Assembly (NCBI RefSeq): GCF_025060755.1
Contig: NZ_JANYUY010000003.1
Location: 124,001 to 188,000, forward strand
From: Paenibacillus doosanensis
Lineage (GTDB): Bacteria > Bacillota > Bacilli > Paenibacillales > NBRC-103111
DNA length: 64,000 nucleotides
Reading direction: 5' to 3'
The notes under the pieces were generated by a model, which saw nothing but the letters and a program-made list of their open reading frames with translations, ran no database searches and was not told the origin of the DNA. A program made the translations under genes and the position numbers. Of this stretch, positions 17,123 through 26,000 are shown in pieces. Positions within the stretch are counted from its first letter, which is position 1. Each line of letters starts with the position of its first letter.

Positions 17123-18043
17123 ATGAAACGATGGAAACGAGTGCTGATCATGGGGGCGGTTTTGGGAGGTACGTTTACCGCGGGCGTCTATGCGGAGGAT
17201 GTGCTGCAGAGAGTGGAAGCCTATTTGCGGCCGGACTTCAGCATTGTGCTCGACGGCAAAGCGATCCAGCTTGAAGGGCCGACTCTCGTGTATCAGGACA
17301 AGAGCTACTTACCGCTCAAAGAGCTGGGCAATATGCTCGGAGTGAATATTTTGTGGAAGGGCGACAACAAGACGATTTACATTAACAGCCGGATTAATCC
17401 CGAGCAGCCCGCGGAGGATGCCAATACAACTTATGAGGAATTTACGCTGCGCTCGCCTTCTTCGCAGATGGTCACTTATTTGGGAGCCGACTACCCGCTG
17501 TTGACGGTATATGCCGCGGAAGGCAGCACGGGTCCGTATTACCGGCTGTCCGATATCCGGAGGATGGGAATCGATACGGAAGGGCTGAAGAAATCCAAGG
17601 AGAAGCTGACCGGCGAGTTGTATGTCAGCGACGGCGAGGCCAGGAAGCGTTGGGGCAAGGGAGTGACGCCGAGCCGCACGAATAGGGACAACTATGTGAT
17701 CGCGGGAGAGCTGAATTCCGATAAGACCGCCAAGCTGAAGGACTACGTGAAGAGCACAGCCAGCTTCAAAATCAAAGATTTCAGCTACACGACAAGGCCG
17801 ATTATGATTGAAAAGATCGACGGCGAAAACCGCTACGAATATTTGGTGTACCAGACAATGTACGGCCGGGGCAACGGCTACAGCATTACGCAGAGCCATT
17901 ATTTCCGCGCCATTCTGCGGCTGGATACATCCGGCTTCGGCGACAATCTGACGTATACGGTCAATGTGGAGTCGCGGACGGATTTGAACGACGAATTAGA
18001 GAAGAAAGAGAACCAGAAGGCCGAGGATTCGGCCAATCCGTAA
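17123..18043 (+). CDS. Exported protein with copper amine oxidase N-like domain
   Basis: A 306-residue protein with a basic start and a hydrophobic stretch to about residue 20 (signal peptide ending near YAE). Residues roughly 35-95 resemble the copper amine oxidase N-terminal/stalk-like domain common in Paenibacillus exported proteins: VLDGKAIQL, YQDKSYLPLKELGNMLGVNILW and TIYIN. The remainder is not recognised, and the C terminus is charged. ATG at 17123 is chosen since GAGAAAGG lies 10 bases upstream; a TTG at 17114 is also possible. The domain is not an enzyme by itself and probably has a cell-surface binding role. Confidence 0.7.
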   Translation: MKRWKRVLIMGAVLGGTFTAGVYAEDVLQRVEAYLRPDFSIVLDGKAIQLEGPTLVYQDKSYLPLKELGNMLGVNILWKGDNKTIYINSRINPEQPAEDANTTYEEFTLRSPSSQMVTYLGADYPLLTVYAAEGSTGPYYRLSDIRRMGIDTEGLKKSKEKLTGELYVSDGEARKRWGKGVTPSRTNRDNYVIAGELNSDKTAKLKDYVKSTASFKIKDFSYTTRPIMIEKIDGENRYEYLVYQTMYGRGNGYSITQSHYFRAILRLDTSGFGDNLTYTVNVESRTDLNDELEKKENQKAEDSANP

Positions 18044-18441
18044 AAATCCCTGCGAGAAATCGGCCTAAGAGCCGATAGGGGGTCGGAGCGGCGTCAGCGT
18101 TCGCCTGTTTCGCCTATGCAGACGAATTGTATCCGGAAATCCCTATCGGCCGCAGGCAGCGCATAAATCGCCACGGCGTCCCCGCAAAGCCCCTGAATCC
18201 GCTTCAAAGCTTAGGCCCGATATTGCGGGTTTTTTTTGCATGAAAAAAATGGATTAAAATAAACGAAAAAAAGTCAATAATCCAAGTTGCTAAATCATAT
18301 GATTCATAATAAGATAGAATTAAGTAACTGAATTGTCTGAAAATTCTATCAACATTTGGAACGATCCGAAGAACAGCGGGTGAACCCGAGAAGGAGCGGA
18401 TGGTTCGCGGGGGCTTACGTATCAATTGGGAGGGGATTGCC
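18044..18441. other. Gene-free region with long inverted repeats
   Basis: GCCGATAGGG (18071-18080) and CCCTATCGGC (18141-18150) are perfect 10-base inverted copies 60 bases apart. CCCGCAA (18181-18187) pairs with TTGCGGG (18223-18229), followed by eight T residues, and is the likely terminator for the upstream gene. The first pair may be an extra RNA structure in the 3' UTR. After 18240 the sequence is AT-rich and probably holds the promoter of the next gene, but I cannot place its hexamers. Confidence 0.4.
18181..18237 (+). terminator. Terminator after the amine-oxidase-N-like gene
   Basis: A 7-bp perfect stem (CCCGCAA with TTGCGGG), a 35-base loop and then TTTTTTTT. The T-run is strong and the loop unusually long. 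A shorter CCCG/CGGG stem is an alternative. Confidence 0.55.
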
Positions 18442-19038
18442 GTGAGTAAAAGTCATGAAGTGGAATACTGCAACCTTGAGTTACGATTTGACCGTCGGCT
18501 AATCCGTAACTTCATTAAAGCCTTAATTCAGGAAGGGTATTCGTTATATTGGAACGAGAGCGACCAGCAGTTCATTGTCTCGATCCGCACCGGGAGAAAG
18601 CTGGTGAAGCTGAAATTTCAGCGCATCGGCGAACGATATAAGATCGTCGGCAACTACTCGTTCAAGGACGAAAAACTGGCGGAATTAATGGAGAAAATGA
18701 TCGGAGATACGCGAGGTCATGCGGTGGTGAAACGGTTTAAGGACAGACAAATTTTAATTGAAAATATTATGTTCGGTGAAATTATACGGATGGTCGAAAT
18801 ATCGGGTGTCGAGCACAAAGTACTGTTTCAGAAGGAGCCGGTGGTCACGGTGGAGGAAATGATGCAGGCGTTTCGGTCCAAGCGGCCCGACGATCGGATT
18901 CCCGTGCTTCGGTTAGAGCTCGACTACGAGCTGGCTACATTGCATGACGCTCTGAAGACGGGAGATGCTCAGGCAGTGAAAACATGCAAGGAAAGGTTGA
19001 TGGAACTCAGGCATGAAATGCTTCAGCTGGAAATGTGA
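18442..19038 (+). CDS. Conserved-looking protein of unknown function
   Basis: A 198-residue soluble protein I do not recognise. The sequence is rich in Arg, Lys and Glu with alternating beta and helix character, no cysteine clusters, no signal peptide and no membrane segment. The last 45 residues (LDYELATLHDALKTGDAQAVKTCKERL) look helical and suited to dimer formation. GTG at 18442 is chosen because GGGAGGGG lies 6 bases upstream; the frame is open to 18400 without a better site. Its own terminator follows at 19052-19083. Confidence 0.65.
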   Translation: MSKSHEVEYCNLELRFDRRLIRNFIKALIQEGYSLYWNESDQQFIVSIRTGRKLVKLKFQRIGERYKIVGNYSFKDEKLAELMEKMIGDTRGHAVVKRFKDRQILIENIMFGEIIRMVEISGVEHKVLFQKEPVVTVEEMMQAFRSKRPDDRIPVLRLELDYELATLHDALKTGDAQAVKTCKERLMELRHEMLQLEM

Positions 19039-19051
19039 ATACGCTTTTAAC

Positions 19052-19083
19052 ATGGTCTGTGTTTCATGCACAGGCCATTTTTG
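19052..19083 (+). terminator. Terminator of the unknown gene at 18442-19038
   Basis: ATGGTCTGTG pairs with CACAGGCCAT (one wobble), followed by TTTTTG. Confidence 0.8.
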
Positions 19084-19180
19084 TTGCCGGTTCGGATGAA
19101 GCCATCCTCCGCGGAGGGGCTTGCGCGACCATGAGGCGCGCTGCCGGCAAAGCCGCAAAGCGGCGCGGCTGCTGGGAAAA

Positions 19181-19247
19181 AACGCAAAACAAATCAATAT
19201 AACGCAAAAAATGTTCGTTGTTAACGTGTGCAGCTGTATGATATGAT
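19181..19247 (+). promoter_or_regulatory. Control region of the sugar-acid operon
   Basis: AACGCAAAA occurs twice at 19181-19189 and 19201-19209, exactly 20 bases (two helical turns) apart, upstream of a possible promoter (TTGTTA 19218-19223, 18-base spacer, TATGAT 19242-19247). The repeat spacing suits a dimeric regulator. That -10 would put the start point almost on the ribosome binding site, so the promoter assignment is tentative. Confidence 0.35.
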
Positions 19248-19265
19248 AAAACGGAGGTGGTAGGA

Positions 19266-20276
19266 TTGAGCGTTACGATCAAAGACATTGCCAAGCTTGC
19301 GAATGTCTCGCATACGACGGTCTCCAGAGCGCTGAACGACAGCCCGTTGATCAACCAGGAGACGAAGGAGCGAATCCAGCAGCTGGCGGCCAGCTTGCAT
19401 TACACCCCTAACTACAGCGCCAAAAGTTTGGTCCTTGATCGATCATACAACTTGGGATTGTTTTTTTCAACACTTCATACCGGTACGTCGGCCGGCTTTT
19501 TATACGAGGCGGTCAAAGGCGTTAACGAAGTGATCGAAGATCGGTATAATTTGATCGTAAGGGGTATTGACGATTATAAGAGCTTCCACAAGATCAACCG
19601 GAAAAGCTACGACGGCATCATCGTCATGAGCCAGAGCGCAACGGACCAGCCGTTCATCGATTACGTGACGGAACGGGAAATCCCGCTCGTGGTGCTCAAC
19701 CGGCAGATCGAGCATGGGCAAGTGATGAATTTGATTCCCGACGACCAGCGGGGAGCCTACCGCGTCGTGGAATATTTGATTAGCCAGGGTCACACCAACA
19801 TCGCGATCATCGAAGGGAAAGAAAATTTCAAATCGACGCAGGCGCGGCGCGAAGGCTACAGGCAAGCGATGGAGAAGCATCAAGTAATCGTAAGGGACGA
19901 GTACAGGGAACGTGGAAATTACGACGTGGAGAGCGGGTATGCCGCCATGTCGCGCCTTCTTACGCTGAAGCAGCGTCCGACGGCTGTTTTTTGCTGCAAC
20001 GATGAGATGGCCCTCGGCGCGATTAAAGCGATCAACGAGAAGCAGCTCGCCGTGCCCGGAGACATATCCGTCGTCGGCTTCGACGATCAGCTGTTCTCGG
20101 CGTTCGTGACGCCGGCGCTGACGACCGTTCGCAGGCCCATCGAAGAAATCAGCAGAGAGGGAGCGGCCAAGCTGCTCACTTTTATAGAAAACAAGCATAT
20201 CGAGAAAGAAACCATCTTCATCCATACGGAGCTCGTTATACGGGATTCCGTTAAAACGATCGCAGGAGGCGTGTAA
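19266..20276 (+). CDS. LacI family regulator of the gluconate/mannonate-type operon
   Basis: A 336-residue repressor. The helix-turn-helix (TIKDIAKLANVSHTTVSRALND) begins at residue 4 and is followed by the hinge YTPNYSAKSL. The rest is a periplasmic-binding-protein-like effector domain (VVGFDDQLFSAFVTPALTTVRRP). TTG at 19266 is chosen because GGAGGTGG lies just upstream and the helix-turn-helix then has the usual short N terminus; a GTG at 19257 is embedded in the ribosome binding site. The LarA-like gene follows after 5 bases, so the regulator is part of the operon it probably controls. The effector is likely gluconate, mannonate or a phosphorylated form. Confidence 0.9.
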   Translation: MSVTIKDIAKLANVSHTTVSRALNDSPLINQETKERIQQLAASLHYTPNYSAKSLVLDRSYNLGLFFSTLHTGTSAGFLYEAVKGVNEVIEDRYNLIVRGIDDYKSFHKINRKSYDGIIVMSQSATDQPFIDYVTEREIPLVVLNRQIEHGQVMNLIPDDQRGAYRVVEYLISQGHTNIAIIEGKENFKSTQARREGYRQAMEKHQVIVRDEYRERGNYDVESGYAAMSRLLTLKQRPTAVFCCNDEMALGAIKAINEKQLAVPGDISVVGFDDQLFSAFVTPALTTVRRPIEEISREGAAKLLTFIENKHIEKETIFIHTELVIRDSVKTIAGGV

Positions 20277-20281
20277 GAAGC

Positions 20282-21553
20282 ATGAGTATTTTGAGACAGG
20301 TTCTTGAAGAAATTCCGATTCCGCAAATGGTGCGCATCCGTCAAAAGTTCGACGACACGAAGATCGATAACTTGACCGAGGTGCTGGAGCAGGAACTGCA
20401 GAAGCCGGGCACGATCGACCGCATCAAGCCGGGCCAGCAGGTCGCCGTTGCCGTCGGCAGCCGCGGCGTGGCCAACATCGCCTTGTTCACCAAAGTCACC
20501 ATCGACGCCATCAAGCGCGCGGGCGGCGAGCCGTTCATCGTTCCTTGCATGGGCAGCCACGGCGGAGCGACGGCGGAAGGACAGAAGGAAGTGCTCCATC
20601 ATCTCGGCGTGTCCGAAGAGACGATGGGGGCGCCGATCCGCTCCTCCATGGAAGTCGTCAAGCTCGACGAGCTGCCTAACGGGTTGCCCGTCTACGTGGA
20701 CAAGATCGCTTCGACCGCCGATGCGATCGTAGTCATCAACCGTGTCAAGCCTCATACCGCTTTCCGCGGCCGTATCGAGAGCGGGATTATGAAGATGATC
20801 TCCATCGGGCTCGGCAAGCAAAAAGGCGCGGAAGCATGCCATCAGCTCGGCTTTAAGTACATGGCGGAGAACGTTCCGGCCATGGCCAATATTATGCTCA
20901 AAAAGCTGCCGATTATTTTCGGCGTCGCGCTTGTGGAAAACGCCTATGATCAGACCTGCCGCATCGAGGTGCTCCCGGCCGAACAAATCGAATCCCGCGA
21001 AATGGTGCTGCTGGAGGAAGCGAAAGCTCGCCTGCCGAAAATTTTGTTCGATCAAATCGACGTGCTCGTCATCGATTATATCGGCAAAAACATCAGCGGC
21101 GACGGGATGGACCCGAACATTACCGGTCGTTATCCGACGCCTTACGCTCACGGCGGTCCCGACGTGTCGAAGATGATCGTGCTCGATTTGACCCCGGAAA
21201 CGAAGGGCAACGCGAACGGCGTCGGTACGGCCGATTTCACGACGCAGCGCTTGGTCGACAAGATGGACCGCGCCGCTACCTTCGTCAACGGCTTAACGTC
21301 CACCGTGTGCGCGCCGACTAAGATTGCGACTACGCTCGATAACGACTTCTATGCGATTAAAGCGGGAGTCAAAACTTGCAACATTTTGGATTACACCAAA
21401 TGCAGGCTCGTGCGGATTCAAGATACGCTCCATTTGGGCGAAATCGAAATTTCGGTCAACTTGCTGGAGGAAGCGAAGCTTCATGCGGATATCGAGATTT
21501 TGAGCGAGCCTTACGACTTGCAATTTGACAGCGAAGGGAATTTGGCGAAATGA
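20282..21553 (+). CDS. LarA-family nickel-type hydroxyacid epimerase, likely gluconate/mannonate C2 epimerase
   Basis: A 423-residue protein of the lactate racemase (DUF2088) family, which uses a nickel-pincer nucleotide to move hydride at an alpha-hydroxy acid carbon. Candidate key residues are His93 (CMGSHGG), His158 (VKPHTAF), Lys171 (GIMKM) and His187 (EACHQLG). The L. plantarum enzyme has, as I recall, H108, H174, K184 and H200. The H-H spacing (65 versus 66) and K-H spacing (16 in both) agree; there is a 3-residue insertion between the second His and the Lys. Its position between a gluconokinase and a mannonate-oxidoreductase-like SDR points to C2 epimerisation of D-gluconate/D-mannonate. 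Larger DUF2088 paralogues with other substrates exist. The LarB/C/E cofactor-maturation genes are not in this window. Confidence 0.8.
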   Translation: MSILRQVLEEIPIPQMVRIRQKFDDTKIDNLTEVLEQELQKPGTIDRIKPGQQVAVAVGSRGVANIALFTKVTIDAIKRAGGEPFIVPCMGSHGGATAEGQKEVLHHLGVSEETMGAPIRSSMEVVKLDELPNGLPVYVDKIASTADAIVVINRVKPHTAFRGRIESGIMKMISIGLGKQKGAEACHQLGFKYMAENVPAMANIMLKKLPIIFGVALVENAYDQTCRIEVLPAEQIESREMVLLEEAKARLPKILFDQIDVLVIDYIGKNISGDGMDPNITGRYPTPYAHGGPDVSKMIVLDLTPETKGNANGVGTADFTTQRLVDKMDRAATFVNGLTSTVCAPTKIATTLDNDFYAIKAGVKTCNILDYTKCRLVRIQDTLHLGEIEISVNLLEEAKLHADIEILSEPYDLQFDSEGNLAK

Positions 21554-23103
21554 GTTTGACTTTACAAAAGCCTTATATCATTGCGGCCGACCTCGGCACG
21601 ACCAGCGCCAAAACGCTGGTCATCGACCGGGACGGCCGGGTTCTAGCTTCGAATTCCAACGAATACCCCCTGCATACGCCGAGACCCGATATGGCGGAGC
21701 AGGACCCGGATGAAATTTTTCAAGCGGTTGTCAGCGGCATTCAGGCCGTCGTCGCCAAAGCGCGGATTTTGCCGAGCCAGGTGCTGTGCGTGTCGTTCAG
21801 CTCGGCCATGCACAGCCTGATCGCCGTAGACCGCGACTTGAACTTGCTGACGCCGTGCATTACGTTCGCGGATAACCGCAGCGTAGCCTACGTCAAAACG
21901 CTCAAGGAAGAACTGAACGGGCATCAGATTTATATGAATACCGGAACGCCGCTGCATCCGATGTCTCCGCTGCTTAAGCTGATGTGGTTCCGCGATCATC
22001 GTCCCGACATTTTCGAACAGGCTTATAAGTTTATCGGTATTAAAGAATACGTTTTTGCCAAGCTGTTCGGCCAATTTGTCGTCGATTATTCGATCGCGAG
22101 CGCAACCGGGCTCTTCAACCTGCGCAATTTGCGCTGGGACGAGCAGGCGCTTGAAGCTTGCGGAGTGCGCGAAGAGCAGCTCTCCGAGCCGGTATCGACC
22201 GTGCATCATCTCTCGGGAATGAAGCCGCAGTATGCCGAGGCGATGGGGCTGCATGCCGATACGCCGTTTGTCGTCGGCGCGTCCGACGGCGTGCTGGCGA
22301 ATTTGGGCGTCGGCGCCTTCGAGCCAGGCGTGTATGCGGTGACGATCGGCACGAGCGGCGCGGTGCGCGGCGTCGTGCGCGAACCGGTGACCGATCCGAA
22401 AGGCCGTTTGTTCTGCTACGCGCTGAAGGAAGATTTCTGGGTTGTGGGCGGAGCCATTAACAACGGCGGCATCATGTTCCGCTGGGTGCGCGACCAGCTC
22501 GCCACCGCGGAAGCGGAGGAAGGTCGCCGCAGAGGGCTTGATCCTTACGACTACCTGACCTCGCTGGCCGAGGAAGTAGCAGCCGGCTCGGACGGGCTTA
22601 TTTTCCTTCCGCTGCTTGCTGGCGAGCGCGCTCCGTATTGGAATGCGAACGCGCGCGGCGTATTTTTCGGGCTGTCGCTGTATCATCAGAAGAAACATAT
22701 GATTCGCGCGGTGCTGGAAGGCGTCGTATACCGGATCCATTCGGTGCTCGGGGCGCTTGAGGAGCTATCCGGCCCGACGAAGGAAATCCGCGCGTCCGGC
22801 GGGTTCGCGAGATCCCCGTTCTGGCTGCAGTGTATGGCCGACGTCACCGGGAGCTCGGTAGCCGTACCGAACTCCATCGAAAGCTCGGGGCTTGGCGCCG
22901 CTCAGCTCGGCATGCTGGCTATGGGCGAGATCAAAGACTTCTCCTCCGTGCACAACTGGATGCAAATTCAGCACAGTCACCGGACGGACGACGGGAATTA
23001 TCAGTTGTATAAGCAGTTGACAAATATTTATAATCGTGTGTACCATCAGTTGAAGGATGAATTTGATGCGATTGCTGCGTATCAGCAGGAGCACGCGAAG
23101 TAA
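21550..23103 (+). CDS. gntK: Gluconokinase, FGGY family
   Basis: A 517-residue sugar kinase that would phosphorylate gluconate to 6-phosphogluconate. The first phosphate motif DLGTTSAKTLV is at residues 14-24. LGTTSAKT and the segment PGVYAVTIGTSGAVRGVVREP, as well as the size, match bacterial GntK of the FGGY family rather than the small GntK/IdnK kinases. Its ATG overlaps the LarA-like stop codon (ATGA), so the two are translationally coupled. With gnd in the same operon the gluconate reading is strong; xylulokinase is the main alternative within the family. Confidence 0.87.
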   Translation: MSLTLQKPYIIAADLGTTSAKTLVIDRDGRVLASNSNEYPLHTPRPDMAEQDPDEIFQAVVSGIQAVVAKARILPSQVLCVSFSSAMHSLIAVDRDLNLLTPCITFADNRSVAYVKTLKEELNGHQIYMNTGTPLHPMSPLLKLMWFRDHRPDIFEQAYKFIGIKEYVFAKLFGQFVVDYSIASATGLFNLRNLRWDEQALEACGVREEQLSEPVSTVHHLSGMKPQYAEAMGLHADTPFVVGASDGVLANLGVGAFEPGVYAVTIGTSGAVRGVVREPVTDPKGRLFCYALKEDFWVVGGAINNGGIMFRWVRDQLATAEAEEGRRRGLDPYDYLTSLAEEVAAGSDGLIFLPLLAGERAPYWNANARGVFFGLSLYHQKKHMIRAVLEGVVYRIHSVLGALEELSGPTKEIRASGGFARSPFWLQCMADVTGSSVAVPNSIESSGLGAAQLGMLAMGEIKDFSSVHNWMQIQHSHRTDDGNYQLYKQLTNIYNRVYHQLKDEFDAIAAYQQEHAK

Positions 23104-23201
23104 TCCGCTCCAAGGAGTTGCGGCTGCTGCGTCGGGGCTTGCCGATGTCGGTTGTCAACCGATGGTACATATGGATTACCTATACCTTGAGGAGGCTCAT
23201 C

Positions 23202-23969
23202 ATGAATTTATTCGATTTGACAGGAAAAACAGCGGTAATTATCGGGGGAAACAGTACGCTTGGCGGAGCTATGGCGGTTGCGCTCGGCGGACATGGAGCC
23301 GACGTGGCTGTTGTCGGCCGCAATGCGGAGAAATCCGAAGCGGTCGCTAAAAGAATTGAAGAAGCGGGCGGCAAGGCCAAATGTTTCACGGCGGATGCGA
23401 CCAAAGCAGAGGATTTGCAAAAGGTGCTTGAGGACGTTCTCGCTTGGACAGGCCGCTGCGACATCTTGATGAATTGCCCGGGGATGAACAGCACGACGCC
23501 GTTCTTCGAGCTGAAGATGGAAGAATGGGACACCATTATGGAAGTCAACTTGAAGAGCGTCGTGTTAGCTTGCCAAGTATTTGGGAAACATATGGTGGAC
23601 AAAGGCGAAGGCGGCAGCATTATCAACATTTCGTCGGTATCTTCCGAGCCTCCGCTGTCCAAGGTGTTTACTTACTCCGCTTCCAAAGCGGCCGTAAACA
23701 ACGTAACCAAGTTCCTTGCGCGTGAATTCGCTCCTGCCCGCGTACGCGTCAATGCCATCATTCCGGGCTTTTTCCCGGCTGAGCAAAACCGTAAAATCTT
23801 GTCTCCGGAGCGTACGGAATCGATCCTGCGCCACACTCCGATGAACCGTTTCGGTGAAGCGGAAGAACTGCAAGGCGCAGCGGTATACCTTGCCTCCGAC
23901 AAAGCTTCGAGCTTCGTTACCGGTTCGCTGCTTCGCGTAGACGGCGGTTACGGGTCGATGACGATTTAA
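23202..23969 (+). CDS. SDR oxidoreductase resembling D-mannonate oxidoreductase
   Basis: A 255-residue short-chain dehydrogenase. GGNSTLGG (about 14-21) binds the cofactor, Ser in NISSVSS and YSASK are catalytic. The stretch from SKVFTYSASKAAVNN through IIPGFFPAEQN to HTPMNRFGEAEEL and SSFVTG is the pattern I associate with the SDR-type D-mannonate oxidoreductase (fructuronate reductase, UxuB/YjmF of B. subtilis). This protein lacks the roughly 25-residue insertion of that enzyme. GAGGAGG lies before the ATG at 23202; the frame is open to 23118 without a site. In context it would interconvert fructuronate and mannonate. Gluconate 5-dehydrogenase is the alternative. Confidence 0.78.
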   Translation: MNLFDLTGKTAVIIGGNSTLGGAMAVALGGHGADVAVVGRNAEKSEAVAKRIEEAGGKAKCFTADATKAEDLQKVLEDVLAWTGRCDILMNCPGMNSTTPFFELKMEEWDTIMEVNLKSVVLACQVFGKHMVDKGEGGSIINISSVSSEPPLSKVFTYSASKAAVNNVTKFLAREFAPARVRVNAIIPGFFPAEQNRKILSPERTESILRHTPMNRFGEAEELQGAAVYLASDKASSFVTGSLLRVDGGYGSMTI

Positions 23970-24086
23970 TAAACGTTGGAACGGACCGCCGCCGCAAGGG
24001 AACTCTCATTTCCTTCTTGGCGGGCCGGTTCGGGCCGCTTTAGCGAGTCGTACACTATATCATTATCAGGAAGGAAGAGAAACCAA

Positions 24087-25499
24087 ATGTCCAAACAACA
24101 AGTCGGCGTTATTGGATTGGCTGTCATGGGTAAAAACCTGGCATTGAATATCGAGAGCAGAGGCTTTACGGTTTCTGTGTTTAACCGTTCCCGCGAGAAG
24201 ACGGATGCGCTGATTGAGGAAGCCAAAGGCAAAAACCTCGTTGGTACATACAGCATCGAAGAATTCGTTGCATCGCTGGAAAAACCGCGCAAAATCCTGA
24301 TCATGGTGCAAGCAGGAGCTGGCACCGACGCAACGATCAATTCTCTTGTTCCGCATCTGGAACAAGGCGACATCATCATCGACGGCGGCAATGCTTACTT
24401 CCCTGATACCCAGCGCAGAAATAAAGAGCTGTCCGCTCACGGTCTCCGCTTTATCGGCACGGGCGTATCCGGCGGCGAAGAAGGCGCGCTGAAAGGCCCT
24501 GCAATTATGCCGGGCGGACAAAAGGACGCTTATGAACTGGTGGAGCCGATCTTGACGGCGATTTCCGCCAAAGTGGGCGGCGATCCTTGCTGCACGTACA
24601 TCGGACCGGATGGCGCGGGACATTACGTAAAAATGGTGCATAACGGCATCGAGTACGGCGACATGCAGCTGATCTGCGAAGCATATCAACTGTTGAAGGA
24701 CGTACTGAACGTCAGCACCGACGAATTGCATGAAATTTTCGCTGAATGGAATAAAGGCGAGCTCGACAGCTACTTGATCGAGATCACAACCGATATCTTC
24801 ACGAAGAAAGATCCTGAGACGGGCAAAGCGATGGTTGACGTCATTCTTGACTCCGCCGGACAAAAAGGCACGGGTAAATGGACAAGCCAAAGCTCCCTGG
24901 ATCTCGGCGTTCCGCTTTCGATCATCACCGAGTCCGTATTCTCCCGCTTCCTGTCCGCTATGAAGCAAGAACGCGTAGCGGCAAGCAAAGTGCTGAGCGG
25001 CCCTAAAGCGTCCGCTTTCGACGGAGACCGCAAGCAGTTCATCGAGGCTGTGCGCCAAGCGCTGTACGCGAGCAAAATTTGCTCCTACGCTCAAGGCTTC
25101 GCTCAAATGAGAGCCGCTTCCGAAGAGTACAACTGGGGATTGGACTACGGCAGCATCGCGATGATTTTCCGCGGCGGCTGCATTATCCGCGCCCGCTTCC
25201 TGCAAAACATCAAGGATGCTTACGACCGCAATCCGGAGCTGAGAAACCTGCTTCTGGACGAATATTTCAAAGGCATCGTTGAAAACTATCAGGATGCATG
25301 GAGAACGGTTGTAGCCGCTGCGGTTACGCGCGGCGTTCCGGTTCCTGCTTTCGCATCGGCGCTGGCTTACTATGACAGCTACCGTACGGAGCGTCTGCCG
25401 GCTAACCTGCTGCAAGCGCAAAGAGACTATTTCGGAGCGCATACGTTCCAGCGTTTGGATAAAGAAGGCACATTCCATTTCAACTGGATGGAGAACTAA
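24087..25499 (+). CDS. gnd: 6-phosphogluconate dehydrogenase, decarboxylating
   Basis: A 470-residue enzyme oxidising 6-phosphogluconate to ribulose 5-phosphate, CO2 and NAD(P)H. The N-terminal nucleotide motif [15 protein letters not shown], the substrate loop [19 protein letters not shown] and the catalytic [14 protein letters not shown] are all intact, and the length is standard. GGAAGGAAGAG precedes the ATG at 24087; the ORF extends upstream to 23976 with no ribosome binding site. The 117-base gap after the SDR may carry an extra promoter. Its stop codon overlaps the stop of the convergent gene at 25496 by 4 bases, so it has no terminator of its own before the opposite gene. Confidence 0.95.
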   Translation: MSKQQVGVIGLAVMGKNLALNIESRGFTVSVFNRSREKTDALIEEAKGKNLVGTYSIEEFVASLEKPRKILIMVQAGAGTDATINSLVPHLEQGDIIIDGGNAYFPDTQRRNKELSAHGLRFIGTGVSGGEEGALKGPAIMPGGQKDAYELVEPILTAISAKVGGDPCCTYIGPDGAGHYVKMVHNGIEYGDMQLICEAYQLLKDVLNVSTDELHEIFAEWNKGELDSYLIEITTDIFTKKDPETGKAMVDVILDSAGQKGTGKWTSQSSLDLGVPLSIITESVFSRFLSAMKQERVAASKVLSGPKASAFDGDRKQFIEAVRQALYASKICSYAQGFAQMRAASEEYNWGLDYGSIAMIFRGGCIIRARFLQNIKDAYDRNPELRNLLLDEYFKGIVENYQDAWRTVVAAAVTRGVPVPAFASALAYYDSYRTERLPANLLQAQRDYFGAHTFQRLDKEGTFHFNWMEN

Positions 25500-25834
25500 T
25501 CTTTTCTTGTTCTCCGGCTCGGCTTGGGAGGATGCAGGCCGAAGGATGCTTCGTAGATCCAGTCTTTCAGGCGGTCCGCCTCCTGATCGAAGCCGTTGCG
25601 CCGCTGGATCAGCATTAGAGATATTTCGGCGAAATAACGAAAGTTTTGCAATAAGCGTGGTTGAGAAAGGTCCGCTAATGCCGGATCTTCTTCAGCCACC
25701 TTTTTTTTAATAAATTCCAATATCCATACGACATCGTCCCTGCAGAGCGGATGGGCGGGATCGAGGATTTGTTCGAGCTTCCGCTGCGCGGCGTTGGGAA
25801 CGGGATTCTGCGACTGAGATAAGGCCGAATGCAT
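25496..25834 (-). CDS. Small protein of unknown function, convergent with gnd
   Basis: A 112-residue soluble protein I do not recognise. It is mainly helical, with [21 protein letters not shown] and [39 protein letters not shown], and has a basic C-terminal tail (KPSRRTRKD). AAGGAGAGA lies 11 bases before the ATG at 25834; a GTG at 25903 would add 23 residues without a site. Its coding sequence ends inside the last codons of gnd. The good ribosome binding site and absence of competing frames support it being real. Confidence 0.55.
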   Translation of the reverse strand: MHSALSQSQNPVPNAAQRKLEQILDPAHPLCRDDVVWILEFIKKKVAEEDPALADLSQPRLLQNFRYFAEISLMLIQRRNGFDQEADRLKDWIYEASFGLHPPKPSRRTRKD

Positions 25835-26000
25835 CAACGATTCATCTCTCCTTATAATCAATTCATAGTACCATGATAGCAGAAACGTCTGGAATTTATT
25901 CACAATCCATCATATGATTTTGTCGAAGTTTCTATTCATTAAGTTGAAATAATGATATGATGATAAGGTTAGAAATGAGCTGTCAAGAGGTGTGAACGTA

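Noticed and set aside
18204-18425. 73-codon minus-strand frame in the gap before the unknown gene
   Set aside because: No ribosome binding site and covers a terminator and probable promoter region.
24066-25478. 470-codon antisense frame opposite gnd
   Set aside because: No motif, no ribosome binding site; gnd on the plus strand is unambiguous.
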